Assembly: GCA_023403475.1 (NCBI GenBank)
Contig: JAEYEL010000196.1
Coordinates: 1 to 20,087, forward strand
Length of the DNA: 20,087 nt
Origin: Actinomycetes bacterium
Lineage (GTDB): Bacteria > Actinomycetota > Coriobacteriia > Coriobacteriales > Eggerthellaceae
Direction of reading: 5' to 3'
Position numbers and translations under genes: made by a program. Shown piece after piece: positions 1 through 5,602 of the stretch. The notes beneath the pieces were generated by a model that ran no database searches, had not been told where the DNA came from, and saw nothing but the letters and a program-made list of their open reading frames with translations. Position 1 is the first letter of the stretch, and each line of letters begins with the position of its first letter.

Positions 1-1
1 C

Positions 2-1567
2 TACGTGGTGGCCGACTACGGCACCGGCGCCGTTATGGCCGTGCCCTGCGGCGACCAGCGCGACTTCGAGTTCGCCCGCAAGTACGACTTGCCCATCATT
101 CCTATCATCCTGAGCGAGGAAGACCCGTTGTTTCCCCAGCTCAAAGATGAGCAAGGGCGTGCGGTGACCAGCGTTGACTGGGATGGGGCTATGGAGGCCG
201 AAGGCACGCTCGTGCAATCGGGTAAATATACCGGCATGACGGGTGGCAAACACTCCGAAGGCGAGGCGGCTATCGTGGCCGACTTGGAGGCTTCGGGGCG
301 CGGTCGGCGTAAGGTGGAATTTCGTCTGCGCGATTGGCTTATCAGCCGCCAGCGCTATTGGGGCAACCCCATTCCAGCCATTCACTGTCCGAAGTGCGGC
401 CTTGTGCCGGTGCCCGAAAAAGACCTTCCCGTGCGCCTTCCGAAGGACATCGATCTTGCTGCAGGCGAGACGCTGGCAACGCACGAGGCGTTCGTGAACA
501 CCACATGCCCCGTGTGCGGCGGCCCGGCCAAGCGCGAGACCGACACCATGGATACGTTCACGTGCTCGAGTTGGTATTACCTGCGCTATACCGATCCGCA
601 CAACGACGAGGCGCCGTTCGATCCCGCGAAGGCGAACCGCTGGATGCCGGTGGACCAATACATCGGCGGTATCGAGCACGCCATTCTGCATCTTCTGTAC
701 AGCCGCTTCTTCACGAAGGTGCTGCGCGATCTAGGACTGCTCGACTTTGGCGAGCCGTTCCAGAACCTGTTGTGCCAGGGCATGGTGAAAGACGAGCACG
801 GCGAGACTATGAGCAAGTCGAAGGGCAACGTCATCGCGCCCGAAGACATGATCGCCGAGTACGGCGCCGATGCCGTGCGTGCGTATATCCTGTTCATGGC
901 GCCGCCCGATAAAGATTTGCTGTGGGATGAGGGTGGTCTGGCCGGCATCTACAAGTTCATGAACCGCGCATGGCGCATTGTGTGCGACTTGGCTGGTCAA
1001 GCTGGAGAAGACTCGCTTTATCAACCGGGTGCATCCGTTGAGGACGGAAAGAAGGCGGCATCTGCGCTCAACCGCGAGCGTCATCGTGTGGTGGGCAAGG
1101 TGGCCTGCGACTTCGACCGCAACAACTTCAACACCGCCATCGCCGCTATCATGGAACTGTGCAATGCGGCAGGCGACTATCTGCGCAAGGTGTCGCCCGA
1201 GGTGCGTGTGGAATGCGAACATTTGCGGGCGCTTGACGCCGATGTGGCTTGCGTCATCGTGAAGCTTCTGGCGCCCATTGCGCCGCACTGGGCCGAAGAG
1301 CTGTGGCATGCGGTTTTGGGGCATGACGATTCGGTGCACGTGCAGCCGTGGCCGGAATTCGACCCCGAACAGGCGAAGGCCGACCAGGTTGAGCTGGCGG
1401 TGCAGGTGAACGGCAAGGTGAAGGCGCACATTACGGTGGCCTCTGACGCCGCCGAAGACGATGTGCGCACCGCAGGCCTTGCCGCCGTGACCGCCGCTAT
1501 CGAGGGCAAGGACGTCAAGAAGGTCGTGGTGGTTCCCGGCCGCTTGGTAAACATTGTGGCGAAGTAG
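2..1567 (+). CDS. leuS: Leucine--tRNA ligase, C-terminal part (5' end outside window)
   Basis: Class I aminoacyl-tRNA synthetase charging tRNA-Leu in the cytoplasm. The frame is open from the first base, and the ATP-binding HIGH region lies upstream of the window. The visible 521 residues begin in the editing domain (VVADYGTGAVMAVP, a near-invariant LeuRS motif). They continue through a zinc-binding insertion with CPKC and CPVC pairs, the TFTCSSWYYLRY catalytic-core block, and the signature loop as TMSKSKGN (about 807-830; T replaces the first K of KMSKS, common in this family). The tail has the anticodon-binding helical domain and the C-terminal domain (VNGKVKAHI, VVVVPGRLVNIVAK). Nothing suggests damage. 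The family assignment is certain; only the length is incomplete. Confidence 0.97.
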   Translation, partial: YVVADYGTGAVMAVPCGDQRDFEFARKYDLPIIPIILSEEDPLFPQLKDEQGRAVTSVDWDGAMEAEGTLVQSGKYTGMTGGKHSEGEAAIVADLEASGRGRRKVEFRLRDWLISRQRYWGNPIPAIHCPKCGLVPVPEKDLPVRLPKDIDLAAGETLATHEAFVNTTCPVCGGPAKRETDTMDTFTCSSWYYLRYTDPHNDEAPFDPAKANRWMPVDQYIGGIEHAILHLLYSRFFTKVLRDLGLLDFGEPFQNLLCQGMVKDEHGETMSKSKGNVIAPEDMIAEYGADAVRAYILFMAPPDKDLLWDEGGLAGIYKFMNRAWRIVCDLAGQAGEDSLYQPGASVEDGKKAASALNRERHRVVGKVACDFDRNNFNTAIAAIMELCNAAGDYLRKVSPEVRVECEHLRALDADVACVIVKLLAPIAPHWAEELWHAVLGHDDSVHVQPWPEFDPEQAKADQVELAVQVNGKVKAHITVASDAAEDDVRTAGLAAVTAAIEGKDVKKVVVVPGRLVNIVAK

Positions 1568-1579
1568 GATTGTCGATGA

Positions 1580-1606
1580 CGAACCGCAAGGGTTCGCGCT
1601 TATTGC
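1580..1606 (+). terminator. Possible weak terminator after leuS
   Basis: A perfect 6-bp stem CGAACC/GGTTCG (1580-1585 with 1591-1596) around loop GCAAG lies 13 bases after the leuS stop. It is followed by GCGCTTATT rather than a clean U-run, so termination is plausible but weak. Confidence 0.35.
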
Positions 1607-1664
1607 GTGGAATCTCCCTTGAGTTTGAGTGACAATGTGGGCGGGCGTCGCGTAAGGCGGCGCT

Positions 1665-1684
1665 CGTTTGCTATTATCGGAGCA
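1665..1684 (+). promoter_or_regulatory. Extended -10 promoter, possibly giving a leaderless mRNA
   Basis: TGC-TATTAT forms an extended -10 with its hexamer at 1672-1677. Counting the last T as -7 puts +1 at 1684, exactly the A of the ATG of the next gene. No good Shine-Dalgarno sits before that ATG, which fits a leaderless transcript, a class well known in actinobacteria. No convincing -35 is seen. Confidence 0.4.
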
Positions 1685-2367
1685 TGTCGAGGCGAAGGAA
1701 AAAGGGAAAGGTGCGTCGCATGCTGCAGGTCGTTGCGGGGTGCGTCGTTGCCGTGGTGCTGGTTTTGGCAGCCACGAATGCGGCGGTCGTCCTTTCTACG
1801 CGCGATTTTATTGTAAGCCAGAAGACGGCTTCCGAATTCAACGGCGATGCCATTTTGGTGTTGGGCGCTTCCGTTCTGCCTGGTGGGAAGCCTTCGGGAA
1901 TTTTGCAGGACAGACTCGACGACGGCATAGCGCTTTACTTTGCCGGTGCGGCGCCGAAGATCATCATGAGCGGCGACAACGGCACCGCCTCCTACAACGA
2001 AGTGCGTGCGATGAAGAACTATGCCGTTGAGCAGGGTGTTCCGAGTGAAGATATCTTTTGCGACCACGCCGGGTTTTCCACATACGAAAGCATGTACCGC
2101 GCAAAGCACGTGTTCGGCGTGAACCGGTTGGTCGTCGCCACGCAGACGTATCATTTGTACCGGGCCATCTACACCGCACGCGGCTTGGGTATGGAAACCA
2201 TAGGCGTTGCGAGCGACTATCATCAATACGACGGGCAGCCTCTGTTCAGTGCTCGCGAAATTCCCGCTCGCACGAAGGATTTCTTTAAGACGATCACGCA
2301 GCCACCCTCGAAATTCGTCGGCGATCCCATTCCCCTCACCCAATCCGGCGATGTGACGAACGGCTAA
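1684..2367 (+). CDS. SanA/YdcF-family DUF218 membrane protein
   Basis: A 227-residue protein. A basic N-terminus (MSRRRKKGKVRR) precedes one transmembrane segment at about residues 13-36 (LQVVAGCVVAVVLVLAATNA). A DUF218 domain follows, with the family hallmarks ILVLGASVLPGGKPS, LQDRLDDGIALY, IIMSGDN and, later, STYESMYRAKHVFG and LVVATQTYHLYRAIY. SanA-type members are inner-membrane-anchored with the domain outside and are linked to envelope integrity; their biochemical activity is not established. The start at 1684 keeps the basic stretch that orients the anchor. ATG 1720 is an alternative with a better ribosome site (GGGAAAGG, 1704-1711). The gene is monocistronic. Confidence 0.88.
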   Translation: MSRRRKKGKVRRMLQVVAGCVVAVVLVLAATNAAVVLSTRDFIVSQKTASEFNGDAILVLGASVLPGGKPSGILQDRLDDGIALYFAGAAPKIIMSGDNGTASYNEVRAMKNYAVEQGVPSEDIFCDHAGFSTYESMYRAKHVFGVNRLVVATQTYHLYRAIYTARGLGMETIGVASDYHQYDGQPLFSAREIPARTKDFFKTITQPPSKFVGDPIPLTQSGDVTNG

Positions 2368-2433
2368 CGCCGATGTTGGAAGGCTCCGCTCCTGCGGGAT
2401 GTTCCGAGGCAGTCTCGCTTAATCTGGCGACGT

Positions 2434-2470
2434 AACGAGGGTTGGGAACCGATTCCCCTTCGTCCTCGTT
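2434..2470 (+). terminator. Nested hairpin after the DUF218 gene
   Basis: AACGAGG (2434-2440) pairs with CCTCGTT (2464-2470) and encloses a second stem, GGGAA with TTCCC. A CU-rich stretch follows. This could stop the upstream transcript, but there is no proper U-tract. Confidence 0.3.
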
Positions 2471-2479
2471 CTTCCTGGC

Positions 2480-2545
2480 TTCTTCCGGCCCCTCCCTCAT
2501 CCCCCTGTTCTGGATTCTTCCGACCCCTCCCTCATCCCCCTGTTC
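2480..2545 (+). repeat. Two-copy CU-rich tandem repeat, period 35
   Basis: Two 31-nt copies (2480-2510 and 2515-2545) differ at one base and are separated by TGGA. Each reads TTCTTCCG, one variable base, then a CCCTCCC-rich block ending CCTGTTC. No coding frame explains them. Confidence 0.85.
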
Positions 2546-2577
2546 CCCTCGGCTTCGATGCTGAACTGCCTCGCTCT

Positions 2578-2605
2578 CTGTTAAGAATTTGGAATTGAGG
2601 GGAAT
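2578..2605 (+). repeat. 30-nt dispersed repeat, copy 1
   Basis: This carries CTGTTAAGAATTTGGAATTG followed by AGGGGAAT. It matches copies at 2633-2665 and, inverted, at 2767-2796. It lies in non-coding sequence. Confidence 0.85.
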
Positions 2606-2632
2606 GGGGGGTTCTGGAACATGAAAAACTTT

Positions 2633-2665
2633 GATTCCTGCTAAGAAATTGGAATTGAGGGGAAT
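2633..2665 (+). repeat. 30-nt dispersed repeat, copy 2
   Basis: This begins GATTCCTG and continues as CTAAGAAATTGGAATTGAGG with GGAAT after it. It has two substitutions relative to copy 1 in the shared part. With copy 3 it forms an inverted pair around about 100 bp (2666-2766). Confidence 0.85.
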
Positions 2666-2766
2666 ACGGAAATGCGCCATCAGGGCTTTTGCGGGAGCCG
2701 GCGTTTTCGGTGCTGCTGAGCTTTTTGCATAACCGCAGGTCGCTGATTTCGCCGACCTCTCGAGCG

Positions 2767-2796
2767 CCCCTCAATTCCAAATTCTTAACAGGAATC
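2767..2796 (-). repeat. 30-nt dispersed repeat, copy 3 (inverted)
   Basis: Read on the minus strand, this is GATTCCTG plus TTAAGAATTTGGAATTGAGG plus GG. It equals the consensus of copies 1 and 2. Its inverted placement opposite copy 2 gives an arm-spacer-arm structure reminiscent of a small mobile or hairpin element. Confidence 0.85.
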
Positions 2797-2925
2797 GGGC
2801 GTTTCCGTGTTTTGCTGCTCTGGTTTGGTCTTCCGGTGACGAATCTGCGCTACTACCGCGAGGAAAGCGAGCGTTCAAAAGAATTTTGGGCGGGTCTTGC
2901 ACATTTTTACGGGGGCTTTGTCGCA

Positions 2926-2943
2926 GCTGCTATAAATCCCGCT
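2926..2943 (+). promoter_or_regulatory. Possible extended -10 promoter before the pseudogene
   Basis: TGC-TATAAA (2928-2936) has the same extended -10 shape as the element at 1672. No clear -35 and no intact gene follow, so it may be a relic or chance. Confidence 0.25.
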
Positions 2944-3400
2944 CGAACGAGCCGATAAGCTGGCATTTCGCTGTCCCTCCCGCGAATTTCTGCTTGAGCT
3001 TTCCTCGCATGCCCAGCCTCATCATTTCAAGGAGTACGAGGGAACCGTTTTCAGCTGCAGGCGCGCGGTTACGAGGTTGTTATCGCGCACCCTGAACGGT
3101 ACCTTTCAGCTGCAGGCGCGCGGTTGCAAGGTTGTTATCGCGCACTCTGAACGCTACCGAGCTATCCAAACAGACATAGGGCTTGCCCGCGAACTGATGC
3201 GCATGGGCTGCAAGCCGCAGGTCTCGTCCGACTTCGTGGCCGGGGGCAGGCTAGACTCGGAACGCAAGCCGGCCAAGCGCCTGTTTGAAGAGGGGCTGGT
3301 AAGCTATATAGCGAGCGATGCCCACTGCGTCGAGCACTACCGTAACTTCGCCGAAGCCTGCGCAAGCTACCGCACCTGCGGCAAACACGCAAGATTCTAA
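2936..3400 (+). pseudogene. Decayed 3' end of a CpsB/YwqE-type PHP protein-tyrosine phosphatase
   Basis: The coding remnant reads REFLLELSSHAQPHHFKEYE, then (frame +1) FQLQARGYEVVIAHPERY, then (frame +2) a repeat of that block as FQLQARGCKVVIAHSERY, followed by RAIQTDIGLARELMRMGC, VSSDFVAGG and LVSYIASDAHCVEHY. IAHPERY and IASDAH are hallmarks of the PHP-fold metal-dependent tyrosine phosphatases that partner bacterial tyrosine kinases in capsule and exopolysaccharide control. The N-terminal metal-binding part is absent: frame 2 is stopped at 2933-2935. A 55-bp tandem duplication (3049-3158) doubles the HPERY block. Comparing frames suggests one missing base near 3047, so the net change is +54 and the downstream frame survives. 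No polysaccharide genes lie nearby. Confidence 0.65.
3049..3158 (+). repeat. 55-bp tandem duplication inside the phosphatase remnant
   Basis: Copy 1 is 3049-3103 and copy 2 is 3104-3158, immediately adjacent. Both start TTTCAGCTGCAGGCGCGCGG. They differ at only a few positions (TTACGAGG/TTGCAAGG, CACCCTG/CACTCTG, GGTACC/GCTACC). Confidence 0.93.
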
Positions 3401-3522
3401 CCCCGCCAAACTGCCCAAGACGAGTTCAAAACGGGAATAGACCATTTCGGCTTCTCCTGCCAGCCATCATGTAGCGGCGATGTTCAGCGATGCGCCCGTA
3501 AGGGAATCCAAATCATGCCATA

Positions 3523-3548
3523 TCGCGCTATCGGGTCGCGCTATCGGG
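3523..3548 (+). repeat. 13-bp tandem duplication
   Basis: TCGCGCTATCGGG occurs twice in direct contact (3523-3535 and 3536-3548). It lies in non-coding sequence. Confidence 0.9.
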
Positions 3549-3554
3549 CTGACA

Positions 3555-3580
3555 AGGTTGATTCGCGAGGTTGATTCGCG
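3555..3580 (+). repeat. 13-bp tandem duplication
   Basis: AGGTTGATTCGCG occurs twice in contact (3555-3567 and 3568-3580). A shortened third unit AGGTTTCGCG follows. Confidence 0.9.
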
Positions 3581-3593
3581 AGGTTTCGCGCCA

Positions 3594-3615
3594 TTCAATC
3601 CTAGTTCAATCCTAG
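3594..3615 (+). repeat. 11-bp tandem duplication
   Basis: TTCAATCCTAG occurs twice in contact (3594-3604 and 3605-3615), followed by TTCTA. Confidence 0.9.
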
Positions 3616-3738
3616 TTCTATTCTTGGTGCTAATCTGGGCATGTTCGCTACGATGTTCGGAAGGAGGAGGTTTCGTGCGATAATGGATGCGTGGTCGTGC
3701 GGGGAAACCGTGCGGGAAAAGAAGGAAAAGGAAAGGCG

Positions 3739-3794
3739 GACAGCCGGCACGTGGGGGCGGATGCGCGACAGCCGGCACGTGGGGGTCGATACGT
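3739..3794 (+). repeat. 28-bp tandem duplication (diverged)
   Basis: Copies 3739-3766 and 3767-3794 share GACAGCCGGCACGTGGGGG and then diverge (CGGATGCGC versus TCGATACGT). The second copy overlaps the next duplication. Confidence 0.85.
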
Positions 3795-3810
3795 GAGGGT
3801 CGATACGTGA
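3783..3810 (+). repeat. 14-bp tandem duplication carrying a start-codon module
   Basis: GGGTCGATACGTGA occurs twice in contact (3783-3796 and 3797-3810). Each unit supplies a G-rich ribosome-site-like stretch followed by GTG. The duplication therefore doubles the possible start signal of the downstream sensor gene, in different frames. Confidence 0.9.
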
Positions 3811-4598
3811 GAGAAAAGCGGAACAACCTGCCCAAGAACAACCTGCCCAAAACTCGGGTGCTTCTGGTTTCGCTTGCTGTGGCGCTGGTGTTGGCGGCGA
3901 TCGCTGCGGCGCTCAGCGTAGTGCCCGGTCCGGCTCTCGACCTGCATGCGCCCCGCCCAACCGGGGCATCTGTCACCACCGGTCTTATGATAGTGGCGAG
4001 TCCTTTGCTTACGCTGTGGGGCGTGTCGATGTATGTGCGCTGCTCCGATGCCGTGGTGCGCCGCTACTTGGTGGCCATTGCGGCGCTGCTCATCGCATGG
4101 CTGCTTATCGTGCTTGTGAAGTATGCATTGGTAAGCGATATCGCAGCGCAGATTTGCTGGTATCTTTTCTACGTCCCCCTGATATTCATTCCCACCATCT
4201 GCCTGTTTGCGAGCTTGCGCTCGGCTTCGTTCGGCTGCGGGCGCAAGGAGACCGCTCTGCGCGGCGTGGTGGCCGCCATAAGCTGCGCGCTCGTCGTTTT
4301 CGTGCTTACGAACAATGCCCATATGCTTGTGTTCATCTTCGACCCTGCGAACCCGTCGTGGAGTAGCGATTATGCGTACGGAATAGGCTACTGGGTTGTC
4401 ACGGGGTGGGAATGCCTTCTGTTCGCGGTCTTTTTCGCGCTTCTATTTCGGGTGGCGCATCAGCAGCTGAGGACGGCCTTTTGCCCGTTTTGCTGCTGTG
4501 CTTGCTCGCTGTCATATACGGTGTGCTCTACATCATGCGAGTTGACGTGGTGTTTCGAGGGAATTTCAGCCTCACCTACATTGTGGTTTTGGCTATAG
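3807..4598 (+). CDS. Multi-TM sensor protein, N-terminal part (frameshifted)
   Basis: This frame encodes the membrane half of a sensor whose second half continues in another frame at about 4480. From GTG 3807 (ribosome site TGAGGG, 3794-3799) it starts MREKRNNLPKNNLPKTR. About six transmembrane helices follow (e.g. VLLVSLAVALVLAAIAAAL, AIAALLIAWLLIVLVKYALV, WYLFYVPLIFIPTICLFASL, WECLLFAVFFALLF). After HQQLRTAF the frame turns into an implausible Cys-rich tail (CPFCCCACSLSY), whereas the -1 frame continues as LPVLLLCLLAVIYGVLYIM, a perfect seventh helix. Restoring one T in the TTTT run at 4479-4482 would give one open frame of about 598 residues from 3807 to 5602. An earlier ATG (3687) adds only low-complexity basic sequence and is judged unlikely. 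It heads the operon with the kinase and regulator. Confidence 0.6.
   Translation: MREKRNNLPKNNLPKTRVLLVSLAVALVLAAIAAALSVVPGPALDLHAPRPTGASVTTGLMIVASPLLTLWGVSMYVRCSDAVVRRYLVAIAALLIAWLLIVLVKYALVSDIAAQICWYLFYVPLIFIPTICLFASLRSASFGCGRKETALRGVVAAISCALVVFVLTNNAHMLVFIFDPANPSWSSDYAYGIGYWVVTGWECLLFAVFFALLFRVAHQQLRTAFCPFCCCACSLSYTVCSTSCELTWCFEGISASPTLWFWL
3822..3851 (+). repeat. 15-bp in-frame tandem duplication
   Basis: AACAACCTGCCCAAG (3822-3836) is followed directly by AACAACCTGCCCAAA (3837-3851). It encodes NNLPK twice at the N-terminus of the sensor. Confidence 0.9.
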
Positions 4599-5602
4599 CT
4601 TTGGAACTCTGCCTTGATTTGGGTCTGCTCCCGTCGTTTCTGCGTTATCGAGAGGCGTTTTCAAAGTTGCCGTTCGATGCGAAGATTCTCTCGCTCAATG
4701 GAGAACAGGTTTTCGCCACGGCGTGCGCCAGTTCTTTGAAGGATATCGAAGCTAAAGCCCTCGCGCAGGTGGACGTTCCGTATCATGGCATGGTCTCCTT
4801 CAAAGTGGGAAGCGAGCCCGACAAGGCGTACAAGGTGTATCGGCTGCATGGTGGGCTGGCGCTGCTCACGGAAGATCGTGAGAGCATCAACGGGCACATA
4901 CGTCTGCTTGCCGAACACCGCAAGCTTCTGAGCGGTAGAAACGCCGTCTTGCAGCAAGACATTGCCCTTAAAAGCCGCCTATATCGGCAAGAACGCGAGC
5001 GTATGCTCATGGAAGACGTGAACACGTCGCTGCAGTCGGCCGTGGCCGCCATTCGCCAGCTTTTAGACAACGTGCCCGATGCCGCAAACGAGCAGAGCGC
5101 GGCCGAGCGCAGGCGCCATCTTATGCTGGTGAAGCTACTTTTGGCCTATTGCAAGCGGAAGGGCGGTTTCGTGCTTTCGGAAAAGGGCGACGCCGATTTC
5201 AATAGGGAACGCCTGCAGTTGGTGGTGAGCGAAACGGTGGCCGATGTGCGTTCGGCCGGGATCGATTGCGGCGCTCTCGTGGAAACGACTGGCCTGCTGC
5301 CCGTTTCCTCCTTAAGCATTCTGTACGACTGCTTCTACGATGTGGTGGTCATGGCGTTCGAATGCACCAACCCGGTGCTCATGTTCTTCATCACCGAGCG
5401 CGACGACAAGCGCGTCGAGCTGCGTATTATGCTGGAATGCGACGATAAGCTCGACTTCGGCACGAGCGCTGCCGCGCAGAGCCTGCGCGCGGCGCTTGAT
5501 GCGCGCGATGTGGCCTACCGACTTGTTGGCGACGTAGACGAGCTGCGCTTGGTGGCGGTCGTTTCGAAGAAGCAGGCGTTATCGGAAGGCGGCGCCTTAT
5601 GA
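4406..5602 (+). CDS. Sensor protein, C-terminal part: two TM helices and kinase-like tail without His
   Basis: The real sequence in this frame begins around 4478; the residues before DGLLPVLL are out-of-frame translation. It continues with helices LLPVLLLCLLAVIYGVLYIM and YIVVLAIALELCLDLGL, then a cytoplasmic region. A helical stretch (RQERERMLMEDVNTSLQSAV, then AAIRQLL) occupies the place of a HisKA_3 dimerisation helix but has EDVNTS instead of a His-Asp pair. The end (SILYDCFYDVVVMAFECTN, LRIMLECDDK) resembles a degenerate ATPase domain without glycine boxes. This suggests a pseudokinase or sensory partner of the downstream kinase. The stop overlaps the next start (ATGA, 5599-5602), indicating translational coupling. 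No named family was recognised. Confidence 0.7.
   Translation: MGMPSVRGLFRASISGGASAAEDGLLPVLLLCLLAVIYGVLYIMRVDVVFRGNFSLTYIVVLAIALELCLDLGLLPSFLRYREAFSKLPFDAKILSLNGEQVFATACASSLKDIEAKALAQVDVPYHGMVSFKVGSEPDKAYKVYRLHGGLALLTEDRESINGHIRLLAEHRKLLSGRNAVLQQDIALKSRLYRQERERMLMEDVNTSLQSAVAAIRQLLDNVPDAANEQSAAERRRHLMLVKLLLAYCKRKGGFVLSEKGDADFNRERLQLVVSETVADVRSAGIDCGALVETTGLLPVSSLSILYDCFYDVVVMAFECTNPVLMFFITERDDKRVELRIMLECDDKLDFGTSAAAQSLRAALDARDVAYRLVGDVDELRLVAVVSKKQALSEGGAL

Noticed and set aside
2480..2796. CRISPR array
   Set aside because: The repeats are of two unrelated kinds, irregularly spaced, partly inverted, and lack uniform spacers or cas genes.
2689..2958. Plus-strand open frame of 89 codons across the 30-nt repeat
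   Set aside because: It is built from the inverted repeat and intergenic sequence, with no ribosome site and no recognisable domain.
3687..3806. Sensor start at ATG 3687
   Set aside because: It adds a basic, low-complexity stretch made of tandem duplications, and the GGAGGAGG site is 16 bases away; GTG 3807 has better spacing and gives a typical membrane N-terminus.
4470..4495. Programmed -1 ribosomal frameshift joining the two sensor frames
   Set aside because: No X-XXY-YYZ slippery heptamer in the right phase and no obvious stimulatory structure; a one-T deletion explains it more simply.
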